From Typha latifolia (taxonomy: Eukaryota; Streptophyta; Magnoliopsida; Poales; Typhaceae), in contig CM034099.1 in NCBI GenBank assembly GCA_019914945.1, forward strand, positions 9,065,001 through 9,129,000: DNA of 64,000 nt, read 5' to 3'. This document shows, in pieces, positions 45,791-58,800 of the stretch. A model generated the notes under the pieces. It was given only the letters and a program-made list of their open reading frames with translations, ran no database searches and had not been told where the DNA came from. The first letter of the stretch is position 1; each line of letters starts with the position of its first letter. The position numbers and the translations under genes are program-made.

Positions 45791-48700
45791 ATGAGCAACT
45801 CCCGCGAAGAATCTCCTGATTGGCTGCGAGCATTCGAGGTTTATTCTGGGATCTTATTCATACTTCTAATCGTTCACATTGATTCCTTCTTCTTCGTGCT
45901 TCTGGATTTCTTTTCCCCTTTTCAAGAGTTCTGTGTTTTTGATATTTAACTAATTAGATTTACCTTTTCATTTAGAATCATGGATTCTTGTACTGGGTTT
46001 GCCACTTTAGACTGGGGTGCTCCATGTTTTGGATCTCTGGTACTAAAAGATTTCTCTATTTGCCAACTTCGATTACTGTCATCTAAGTTTTACTGGTTAT
46101 ATTGTCTGTACATATTTAAAACTCTTAGAATTTGTCTGTTTCTATAGCTTCCTTCAGCTTTTGTGAGGTCTGCAGAAATCCTTTCTGAACTCCTAGAAAG
46201 CATTTTGGTTGGGCCCTTCTTCTGTTTCTCTCCAATTTGGATATATTCATATGATAGTTTGGACACCACACCACGCGTTTATGGGAATCTTCTCTTATTG
46301 ACATTCAAATTTTTTTTTTCATATTAAGAGTTCATATCTTTCAAGGCTGTTGTTCGTAAAATCGTTGATTGGGCATTAAATCAACCTTTCATTTCCAGGA
46401 AGTTAATCTAATGATCTTTTGCAAAGTCTGGAATCTGACTTGGAAACCATTTAAATTTTGTGTACATGTGATTGATTCTCGTTGATCACTTGTTCCTTCT
46501 CATGCTATTGAGAAATATATTTGCTCATTCTCTGAGAGTTTCTTGGCTTATTCTCCAATTGTGAACAAAATAAGCATGCTACTGATCCATTATTCTTCTC
46601 TTTATGCTTCAAAAGATGTTGTAGTTTGCAACCAATAGCTAGAGTCCCAACGAAGTTTTAAGATGGCATAATATTTAACTCTAGGATTATCGTTGAGGAA
46701 TTCTAACCTCGTTCTGCTTACATCGGTCTATTCTCTTCTACAGGCTCCAAGTAGGGATGTTGTTACATTATCTTCCGGTTCTGATTCTTCCCCTGAAAAT
46801 AGTCCTTCAAGGTCTGCTCTTACCCCTCAGGAAGGACTTGATAAATATCAGGAGAACAACTCCGTTCTTATAGATAGCGGAGAAGATAGCCCAACAATTA
46901 AATCTAAGAAGCCAAAGACTGCCAAAACTGAAACTTGCCAAGTTGTGGCAGAAGGTAAAGTTCATTGAATCAAAGCACCTTCCTTTATTGGAAATACAGG
47001 ATTCTTTAGTTATCGCAAATTTCTGTAGCTACATCATCTCAACAATATCCTTGAGCTGAATATAGTATAATTGACTGCAGCTCCTGTCTTCATCTTTGTT
47101 GTTACATGACTGTATGTCTGCTAACATTTTTTTTTACATGGTCTAATATAGATACCTTGGAAGCACAAGAGGAAGGACCTGATGAGCAAGATAGAGAAGA
47201 TAAACCTGCTGGGCCTTCTGTATGCTGGATATGCTATTCATTTTAAGCAAATTTCTTTATAAATTCAGAGCCTATTGACATCTGATGCTCTTTATATTTA
47301 ATTATTTCCGAATGTAGTGTGTCTCATCAGCCTGGTGGAAGATCCCACCTTTTTCTCCCAAAAGGCCAAATTACTAATTTGACCCTCTCTAAAAGCCAAA
47401 TTACCGAATTGTAATGTACATTCGTAATGACTGTAATATATCAGAATATATTACTGAATTATAATGTGATTATAATATAATATATTAGAATATGTTTGTA
47501 GTGAACATGCTATGATATGGGATGTGAATTTGTGATAACTATATTACATTATTACATAAGTTATGATTAATAAAATTAAATTATTTTTTATTCTAAAAAT
47601 AATCATGATATGATAATATAATTATTATAAAATAAAGTTATAATTTCTATTTAATTTTAAACATATTTCTTATCTTTCTATAAAAAAGAAATAATACATA
47701 TCTATTTACATTAAACTAGGAAAAGAGCAATAAGATCAATTTGATTATTTTTACCCCTTATCTCAAAAATCACAATCAAACACCATTTTATCTCATATTT
47801 TTATTCTACACTTATCCTAATTTTTCTAACCAAATGCCAAAAAATAAATTGGGATAAAAACTCTTTTATCCGTGGATATCCCAGAATAAGTCCTCATTTT
47901 ATCTCAATCCCAAAATTTCCTTATACTGTTATCAAATGAGCCATAACACTTTGGATGATCAACAATCTGGAACAATCTCTTACTTTCTCCATCATTTATT
48001 ACGAATTCTCATGGTTTTAGTATTTGTTTTATGTGCTACTTTTTAAAGAATTGAATCTTCTTGTTTATTTCAGGTTTCTCAACGGTTGCCCTTGGTCTTT
48101 CCTGACAAAGTTCATCATTCAAAGGTACTAGCTTCTCCTATTTATTGTTATCAGTAGTGGTGATATCTTGTTTGGCCTACTTAGGAAGTAAAATAATAAT
48201 TATCTAAACTGGAGTTTTTCCTTTTAATTAGAGTATCTACAAATGAAAATGATTAACTATGATTACTGATTGCTAAGACTGACTTTTGATCAAAATTGAG
48301 TATGCATATTTTTGTGATATGATAATTTTCAAATTCAACTACCACTACAAGAGCTCTTTTCTTTTCTCTTTCGCATAAAGAAGTGGGATTGGGCCAATCA
48401 TGTAATCTATGTCTACACTAATCCATATTAAGATTTAATTAAATTTGTACCATATAGAATATTCTAAATTTTTCCACTTTTTAGCTTCCGAATTGAATGT
48501 GGAAATGGGATACTCTATATCTTTTCTTGGTTGGGACTTTAGGGTTATACTAAATCTTTTCCCTTAAAAGCCTTAATGGAAGGAAAGGTGGGGGAAAGGA
48601 ATTTTGGATTGAGAAGTCGATGTGCTAGTGCTTAATAACTAATCCAGATTGACACTTAGTGTTCATGATCAAGTCCCAACACCAACACCAGCGATAGGGG

Positions 48701-51700
48701 CAGGCGACAATACCACCATAGCGGTTCTAGTTGCAGCATAAAATAGTGGCATAACAAACATTAGTAGTAGAACATAAGTCACAAAAGTTTACTTGGCGCA
48801 ATAACTGGTGGCAAACATAGCATAAGCATAGGATTTGTGGGTACTAGGCAAGATGCAAGATCTCGTAGAGCCTCATCATGCCCACTTCGGGGGAATGGAA
48901 AATAAAGACTTTGAAAGTAGCTTCTTTAGCTTCATACACACAAACTTCATTTAGATATCACTACTAGGGCTATCAAAATATGCGAGCAGCTCAAGCTCGG
49001 CTTGGGCTCAGGTTAGCTATGGATCAACTCGTGTATAAATGAGCCGAGCCTAAACAAAATTGTTGGATCGAAATAAATTTGAGCTGAGCCTGAGCACAAG
49101 CTGGCTCGCTCAAGCTCAACTCCAAAAGCTCAAAATTATATATATATATTATATAAATTTATACTATATAAAAATTATAGTAGTTGGATTTTAATTTAAT
49201 AGCTGCCTGAGATTGCTTGCCTTGTTCTTGTTCCTACTCCTACTCCTACTAAACTAACAAGCCCACTAAAGAGCTCCTACACCTACACCTACACCACCGA
49301 CTCCTGCTCCTAATAAGAGAAGAAGAACTACTCCGGCTACGACGAGAGCGAGTGGATCTGGTAGCTTGTCATGTGATCATTTCAGTCAGCTTTATTTTAA
49401 TACTTTGCCCTTATTTATTTATTTATTTTTATCCCATCTTCTTCTCTCTCATCTATCATTTTGCCAACCACTCAAATTTTGTTACTTATTGTATGCTAAT
49501 ACTTTCTTCTTTTCCCTATGACCTATCACATCTCTCTCATTCCATTTCATTTAATCAATTATTCTAACTCACATTTTTTTTCTTAGTTTATTTGTCCTTT
49601 TCTTTCTCCTTATGACAAACCTGTCCTATTCTCCTTCCCCATCTCATTTCTACTCTTCTTCAACCCAAATCCCAAAATACAACCCCACCATTGCAGCATT
49701 GGCGCCGGTCTTCTTCTCGATGCTGACGACCACCGCAACCTTCCTCTTATCCATGTCACTATTCCCCCAGCAACTCCTCTTTCTCCTTCCCTCTCTCAGT
49801 TTCTTACCCTCTCATCTCTCCTCATTCTCCCACCTCTCTTCTCCCTCGTTCTGTAATAGGACGACATTGATGAGAGCGAATAGGCCGGCGCTAACCTCTC
49901 TCATCTCCTTCCTCTTTCCTCTCTTCCTCTCTTCCTCCTCTTTTCTTGGCTCATTTCTAGCTCAAGCTTGGCTCAGGCTCGAGTTTATTCGGCTCGAGCT
50001 TAGTTTGAGATCAAGTGAGCCAAGCCTAAACAGATGGTTTTGGCTCAAAATTAATTTCAAGCCCAGCCTGAGCAACTCCAAGCTCGACTCGGTTACACCC
50101 CCCCCCTAATGACTACCAAATCTATTACACACTTACATGGAAGGAATTCAATTAGGATGAATATAGTGGAGAGAGGGATTTCTCTATTTTTTCAGCAATG
50201 TTTTCTTTTTAACTCTGAAATCTTCTTCCAAAAAGTAAGCCTATGAACAGTGTTCCATGGCTTAAAATGTTACTCGAAAATGGAGTTCCTTGGGGACAAA
50301 TTCTTGGGAACACGATTATGTATTAGAAATGAGAATGTTGAGATAAATATAATACATTTAAGAAGACCAAAGGCTAGTTAAGTCTTGTTTGTAATATCAC
50401 TTAGAGGACAAATGCTTGGATAATAACGTTGAGATAGTTTATGCATATACATTTCTCCCTGAAGGAGCGACTAATATATTATTTTTGTGGAAAAATTTCA
50501 AATAACAGCCTGCATTTTCATCATCTTCTGATTAATATCCCATCTTTGAGGATTTTCTAACTAGATCCATTCTTTTTTGTAATTTTCATATAACACTCTA
50601 CTATTACTTTGACTAACTACCATTAATCCTAATTTATGGTTTATCTAACTCTACTGCCTAAGTTATTAAAATAACCTTGAAAAATTTCTAACCTGACCCA
50701 CTTTCTTTAACCACATTTCCCTAGCCCACCTTGCCCCACTAAAATAAAAAATTCTTCCCAGATCTAATCACTCTACCCCACTAAAAGGTAATTTGGGTGT
50801 TTTAGAAATTATCTAGTATTCTAAAAAATAATCTTTGGTTGAAACCCTTCTATATGATATTTTTTAGTTTTAATTTACTCAAGGTGTCATATGAAAATTA
50901 TAGAAAAGAAAGGAGGGATCAGGTTACAAAACCTTCAAAGATGAGGTGTTAAATGGAAAATGATAAAAATGCATGGTGTTATTTGAAAATATCCCTATTT
51001 TTATTTACTACAAGATAATTTCAGGGCCTATTTTATTTGTAAGGTTCTAATTGTATGTTAATTCCTTTACATTGATGTGTTAATGGAGCATGCATAAAGG
51101 TTTTAGCTTCAGATATATAGGTAGAATTCAACTTGTGCAAGAATTTTTTTTATTATAATCCTACTTGTAGAAGAAGATAATTTAATTATCAGAAGAATAA
51201 TATGCAAGTGTGTTGCTTGTGTCTCCCAGAAAGCATGCACCTTTTATGAACAAGATTATGCTATAAAAGAGTGAATGTATTTTTGGTGAAATATTGAAAG
51301 TAGTTGTACAACTATTGTCCAATTGTCAATTGTGCGACATGGATATATTATATTGTTAATTGTATTGAAGACATCTTAAAGCTGCAAAGTATACAACACA
51401 TTAACTGGAAAGAGATTAATTTCCACAATCATTTGATGTTATTGTTGTTGTGAACAGTATATTTTTCTGTTACGATGAGATAAATCTATTGCACAAATTA
51501 GGGGTAAAATTGTGTGGTAATTTCTTTATATTTGATTTATATCAGATTTTCTTCTTTAATATTCTATATGCACTACTGCTCATGCTGTGTAAGTAATCAT
51601 GAAATTTCACTCTTCCAAGAATTGCTTTACATTTAGGCACTTGTTGAATGTGATGGGGACTCTATAGACTTGAGTGGAGACATGGGTGCTGTTGGGAGAA

Positions 51701-52777
51701 TCATTATTTCCAATGGTCATGCAGGGAATAATGAATTGCTATTAGACTTAAAAGGTACTTGTTATTATGTTATATCTACAGTACTTAATTTTTCCAAATT
51801 TATTGAAATATATGATGCAGCCGCAAATTTTAGCATGTGGAGTTGTGTCACACTTGTCAACTTATTTGTTAATCTCCTCTTTTAAGTTGGTGTTTAAATG
51901 ATTACTGTTCTGTGTGGACTTTGGAGAGGTTCTGACTATTATCTTTTCAGACTAGCATGAAGACAAGATCTTTTCATTTAAGACCGATGATCAAATCTTT
52001 AGTGGTGTCATAGTTATGGAAATTCAAACTATGTGGGTTTTCTTACATGAAGTTGTTTCTTCTATTTAGCTCATTTGGCCCATGTATTTGATTAGGCTGA
52101 CAGACTTTGTCCAGCTTCTGTCAAAGTCCTTGTTTTCTTTTACTGTTAGCTTGAATTGATTTACTCCTTGTGCACTATGCCAAAGTTGAGAATTTTCTTT
52201 TCAGTCCTGGGGGAACGAATAATTTTGGAGGGAATATTGTTATGTATTTTGATGTATATTGTTAACAATGGATGTGTTTATATTTCAAAGGCCATGTTGG
52301 AGGTTTGGTATGATGTTTACTGCAATTTCCTCACAGTACTCAATGAGTGGCAGAGCAGTGGGCTAGTTTCCTGATTTAACTAGATCAAATCAGATATCCT
52401 ATTGTTTGACCTATTTGACCTCATAAGGCAAGTGCTTCATTTGGTTCATATGATTATCCTGATTGGCAATGAGAATCTGGTAGATCCCATGGTTCCTTAT
52501 TTCAGAAACAAAAGCTCATACATGATTTTTCTGCCAGTTCAACAGAAGTTTACTGGCAATGCATGGATTAACTATGCAAATTGCTACATATTAAGCTAAT
52601 TTTAAGTTGGCCGTTGGACCATACTTTATATCTATAATTATTAAGAGCAAGGTTTCCAGTTTCGGCCAATCTCGATCCTACCTTATTGACTAGTTTCCAT
52701 AGTGTATCGGCAGGATTGGGGGATACTTGATCTGGACCGGGCTGTTTTAACTAAAATGAACCAAAACAGGGAGAGAG

Positions 52778-52845
<68 letters not shown>

Positions 52846-55800
52846 GTAGAGGGTGGGAAAGAAAGGAATTTTTTATGTGTGAGAGGGGGGGGGGGAGAGA
52901 GAGTGATTGGGAGATTGAGAAAAAGAGAGAGATTGAGAAAATAGCTAGTTTTAATCTTTATATTTAAGTAATTTATATTTTATATCTTTTTTAATTTTTT
53001 TATAGATTTTTATGTATTTTAAATTAATTTTTGAAATATAGGCCGATCTGGTCAATAATGTATCATTTTTCATGCAGCTGATTCCGATCCTAGTTCTGAT
53101 ACTGAGAGAACCTTTATTAAGGAACTGTTTGGTTACACTGTTACTAAAACAGCCAAACAAGTATTCTCAGAAGCTGCAGCGAAATGATGTACACATATTT
53201 TCTTGATTGGGTAACAATAACAAATCATGTGTCAGCAATCTATTCCTATCATAAAATCAAAATGAGTGTTTTTGGATTAAAAAAACAGTACATATGATTT
53301 TAGGAAGGCATGACTAAATTAATCAGAATCAGAAAATTAATCAGAATCAGAATCACAACTCTCCCTGAAAAGTTAAAAGTACTTTATGAACAAAGTGCTA
53401 AAACTTTGTTCAAACATGCCCCAACTACTCAATCTGACATCAATTCTGCTAACCCACCAGCCCTAGCAAGTTCCTTTGTTGTCTTTTTGTTTGCTCAGAA
53501 CTTGACACCATTGTCTAGAGGGCTCAATGACAGGTTGAAACTGGTCATGGAAAATTGTCAATTCTTTTGGATCTTTCTCATATTAAGGTCTTGTTTTATC
53601 TGATACTATTTTGTTGGAAGTAGGCTTGGATGACGATTACACACTATTGATTCTAATACCCATAGTTTTTTTTCTTCTTTTGGTACTCTTCTTGGTAGTT
53701 CATAAATATACTGTCAGATTATCCAAAGTCACCACAAAGTTGTTCTTTATGTGTGCCTTTCATTTCCTTTCATCTTAGCAATTATCAAATATTTTTAATT
53801 TTTTTAGATTTTCTCATTTCTTTTGCTGGTCTCGTTGATTCGTAGCACTTCCATGCTTTTGTTAATATTTCATTTTCTTTTGTGCTTGTTGTTACAGGAA
53901 CTGTATATAAAACAACAATAGTTCCTTCAAGGACATTTTGCATTGTATGATACACATCCAATCTCAAGATTACATGCATGTTGTAGCTTATTTCTTTACT
54001 TGATTCGTTGATCTTAAGCTGTCTGATCATTGCCCTTCTTTTGTTCAGGTTAATGTTGGACAATCAGAAGCAAAGGTATGTCAGTATATGCCTTACACTA
54101 AAGCATTTTAGTTTTCTGTATGTGTTTAGAATAAGAAGTAAAAGATGCTTTCTTAACAATTAGTCTAAATACAAATTAACGAGATACAATGTATTGTTAT
54201 ATATCAACATCTTTTCTTCTGTTTAATCTTAAATTCTTAATATGATCATTTAGCTATATCTTCACTGTTCCCATGTTTTTGCATCTTCTTTCGCCTGCTG
54301 ATTTTTTTATCTGGTTGTTTCTCTCGACAATGTCATCAAAGTGAGTTATCTCATCTCTATACCTTTTTTTAAAGATGTTGGGAGAAGCTGACACAATATG
54401 AATGGGTGATGCGGACATCACTGATAGGACGCGATGGCGTGTGTACCAGCGCAGGAGGCGCCGACAGTTGATGATCCCTCCTATAGGGATTTGGTTCTGA
54501 TTTTTATTTATTTAGGGTGTCTTTTGTTTATTTCCTATGTAGGGTGTTTTTTGCTTAATTCCATTGTAGGTTTATATATAGACCCGTTATATTTCCTTTG
54601 GCACTTAATGGAAGTTTATGTGATTTGTTCTCTAGAGGATTTTGGTGTGAAACCTTTTCTTAGGGTGGAGGTGTGAAACCCCATTCCTTCCCTTCTTATT
54701 TCTCTATTTCATTTTCCTCCACTACGTTTTGCATCATTTTTGCACATCCATGGTCAAATTATCCTTGGAAGGCCTTGGCTATTTGATAATGATGTGCATA
54801 TTTATGGCCGTTCAAATATCTGCATATTTGAACATGAGGGTAAGAAAATCAAGATTCTTCCATCGCAGCCTAGAGGTGGTAAGATGGAAAAGAAGTCTGA
54901 TCCCATCCACTTCGACAATAAAGTCATCTTGATTAGTACGAGAGACATTGAACGTGAGATGAGTAAAGGAACTCCTATTCTGATTCTTGCGGCTCGAGAA
55001 ATTCTGAATGAGCCTAGTGAATCGATTTCTTTTGAAGCCACTGCTGTGATTGAGGAATTCTCGGATGTCTTTCCTGAGGATCTCCCGGATGAATTGCCAC
55101 CAATGAGAGATATTCAACATGCTATCGATTTCGTCCCGGGTGTATCTCTTCCTAACTTGCCTCATTATAGACTTAACCCAACTGAACACGCTGAACTAAA
55201 ACGACAAGTTGACGAGCTATTGAGAAAAGGCTTTCTAAAGGAAAGCCTAAGCCCTTGCGCAGTTCCCGCATTGTTAACGCCAAAGAAAGATGGAACATGG
55301 CGTATGTGCGTCGACAGCCGCGCTATTAATCGAATAACGGTAAAATACCGTTTCCCCATTCCTCGTTTGGATGACATGCTGGACATGATGGCAGGGGCCA
55401 CGATCTTTTCAAAGATAGATTTAAAAAGTGGCTATCACCAAATTCGTATACGCCCTGGCGATGAATGGAAGACTGCGTTTAAAACAAAAGATGGGTTATA
55501 TGAATGGACAGTTATGCCTTTTGGCTTGACTAATGCTCCAAGTACTTTCATGAGAGTGATGACTCAAATATTACGACCTTTTATGGGACAATTTTTAGTC
55601 GTATACTTTGATGACATCCTTATCTATAGTCGATCTCGGGAGCAACATATAGATCATCTTCGTCAAGACTGCGCTGTCTTGAGAAGAGAGCAACTGTATG
55701 CAAACCCTATGAAATGTACGTTTCTGACAAACAAAGTTGTTTTCTTGGGTTTTATTGTCTCATCTGAATGAGTGTCTGCTGACCCTGATAAGGTCAAAGC

Positions 55801-58800
55801 TATTAAGGAGTGGCCTGAACCCCGTACCATAAGAGACGTGAGAAGTTTTCATGGACTCCTACCTTCTATCGTCTGTTCATCAAAGGGTTTAGTACCATTA
55901 TGGCTCCAATAATAGAATGCCTCAAGAAAGGTAAATTTAAGTGGTCAGCAAGTGCTACTAAAGCTTTCACTGAAATCAAAAGGAAAATGGTGGAAGCCCC
56001 TGTCATGCGACTCCCCGATTTTACTAAAATTTTTGAGGTCACTTGTGACGCTTCTGGAGTTGGTATAGGAGGAATCCTAAGCCAAGAGGGCCATCCGATT
56101 GCCTACTTTAGTGAAAAGCTGAATGAAACTAGACAACGATATACCACTTACGATAAGGAATTTTATGCTGTGGTTCAATCTCTTCGGCACTGGAGGCATT
56201 ATTTGCTTCCTCAAGAATTCGTAATCTTCTCTGACTATGAATCTCTTCGCTACCTTAATTCCAAGAAGAAGCTTAATGCTAGACATGGTAGGTGGGTCGA
56301 ATTTCTCTAGGACTATACGTACACCTTGCGACACAAGTCCGGAGTAGACAACAAAGCGGCTGATGCACTGAGTCGTCGCATGATTCTTCTTTCAAGGATG
56401 AACGCATAAGTAATAGGATTTGATAAAATCAAAACTGAATATGAATCATGTCCGGATTTTCATGAAGTTTACAATTTATTAAGCAATGGAGAGACTCAAG
56501 AAATAGATGGTTTCATCTTGCAGGATGGCTATCTATTTAAGTCCCGAAGGTTACGCATTCCTAGCACCTCGTTATGGGAATTTTTAATTTGGGAATTGCA
56601 TGCTGGGGGTTTAGCAAGACATTTTGGGCATGCAAAAACTATCGAAGCTACGGAACATCGATTTTTCTGGCCAAGCTTAAAGAGATGTTATGAGACTTGT
56701 TAGTCGATGTCATGCATGTCAACTTGCTAAGCAGCGAAAGCAAAATACAGGATTGTACACGCCTTTACCGGTTCCTAATTGCCCTTGGCAAGATGTTAGT
56801 ATGGACTTCGTGCTTGGACTTCCAAAGACTACCCGAAAGCATGATTCCGTTCTTGTGGTGGTGGATCGATTTTCTAAGATGGCCCACTTTATACCCTGTT
56901 CCCAAACTTTTGACGCCTCTCGAGTTGCTAAAATCTATTTTGACGAAATCGTTAAGTTGCACGGGCTACCAAAAACTATTGTATCAGACAGGGATGTAAA
57001 ATTCACTAGTTATTTTTGGAAAACTCTATGGCATAAGATGGGAACTAAGCTTCAGTATTCAACTGCTTTCCACCCACAAACTGATGGGCAAACTAAAGTA
57101 GTCAATAGGAGCTTAGGTAACCTATTGAGAACTCTTATCGGCGAGAATCTAAGAGACTGGGATCAAAAACTGCCAACTGCTGAATTTGCATACAATAATT
57201 CTGTTAATAGATCCATAGGTCTGAGTCCAACTGAGGTAGTATATGGTTATAAACTTAGACAACCTATAGATCTCATTCCTATGTCCCATTATCATAGGTT
57301 GTCTGAGTCTGCATCTGCATTTGCATTACATATTCATGACTTGCATAAAGAAATCAGTAACAGAATTGCTCAAAGTAATACTAATTATAAAATTCGAGCT
57401 GATCTAAGAAGGAGATTCAAAGAATTTAATGTTGGAGACTTTGTGATGGTCCGAATACGTCCGGAACGGTTTCCACCCGGAACTGTCAAAAAGTTGCATG
57501 CACGAAGTGCCGAACCTTTTAAAATTCTCAAGAAAATTAATGATAATACTTATGTTCTAGATCTCCCTAGTGATTTTGGCATCAGTTCTACTTTTAATAT
57601 TGAGGATCTAGTAGCTTATAAAGGTCCAGATTTTACTCCAAATAACCCACTAGATACTGAGCCTACCTATGAGCCTGTTTATGAGAGACCCTCTTTACCT
57701 CCACTTCCCAATATTCCACCTAACACAGCAGACGAAATTGATTAAATTTTAGATGATGAAATTATTTCAACTAGAGAAGGTGGATCCCAACGGTATCTAG
57801 TACGTTGGAAAGGACGACCTACATCTGATGACACGTGGCTTGATCGTCACGATTTGGAGGTGCATCACCCTGATACCTTAGAGCAGTATGAGAGCAGCAC
57901 ACTCGACGGAGTCGACTTCTCTCCCACCCGGGGAGAATGATGCGGACATCACTGATAGGACGCGATGGCGTGTGTACCAGTGCAGGAGGCGCCGACAGTT
58001 GATGATCCCTCCTATAGGGATTTGGTTCTGATTTTTATTTATTTAGGGTGTCTTTTGTTTATTTCCTATGTAGGGTGTTTTTTGCTTAATTCCATTGTAG
58101 GTCTATATATAGACCCGTTATATTTCCTTTGGCACTTAATGAAAGTTTATGTGATTTGTTCTCTAGAGGATTTTGGTGTGAAACCTTTTCTTAGGGTGGA
58201 GGTGTGAAACCCCATTCCTTCCCTTCTTATTTCTCTATTTCATTTTCCTCCACTACGTTTTGCATCAATGGGTCATCACTTGGTGCTTATGGTTGTGATT
58301 TTCTTCACAATAGGAGTTTACATTCCGCTATTGGTCCATAGAGTTTTAAGCAGCAAATTATGTTTTAAGACTAGGTCCAGTTATTTAATCTTGTTCCTAC
58401 TTCATTGGATACTACAAAGGTGATTCTTTTAGAGCTAAAGACAGCGCAGTTTATATTTTTCATTTTTCATGTAAGGAAGCATATCTTTAATTAAAAGATG
58501 ATGAGATTAAATAAACTCTGAACTTTTCTTTTAACTTCTAATAAATTAGGTCTTCATTTTTAATAATGCAGGGTGCTGCATTCCAGTTAGTATCATTAGG
58601 CAACAAAAAAAGGGAAAAGTTGTATAAGAACTATGACTCTGTTGTGAGATTGTTAAATGACATGTACTTCTAGTTGGAACTTTCTATAGTTGAAAACTTA
58701 TTCCTTTAAGTTGAAGAGAATTTTATTGGCAACATGGTTACATTTTGAATGTCATGCAGCTAGGTAACAGTGTCTAGAAAATGATTACAGCTGAGATGAA

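Larger units (their letters stand above)
54407..58267 (+). mobile_element. Young Gypsy chromovirus E in BIN4 intron 7, 5' internal part deleted
   Basis: Two 330-bp LTRs (54407-54736, 57938-58267) differ at three positions and a perfect ATGGG duplication flanks the 3861-bp element (54402-54406, 58268-58272). It lies in the same orientation as BIN4. The first LTR runs straight into the C-terminal part of protease, so PBS, gag and most of protease are gone. Reverse transcriptase, RNase H, integrase and chromodomain follow, with one stop in the RT region, several further breaks and a mutated integrase residue. The PPT GGGGAGAA abuts the 3' LTR. The chromodomain and the RT sequence place it among chromoviruses; the clade is not decided. 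Confidence 0.93.

Noticed and set aside
49612..50109. 165-codon frame in BIN4 intron 4 as a gene
   Set aside because: It is a composition artefact within a hAT element; residues are nearly all Ser, Leu, Phe and Pro.
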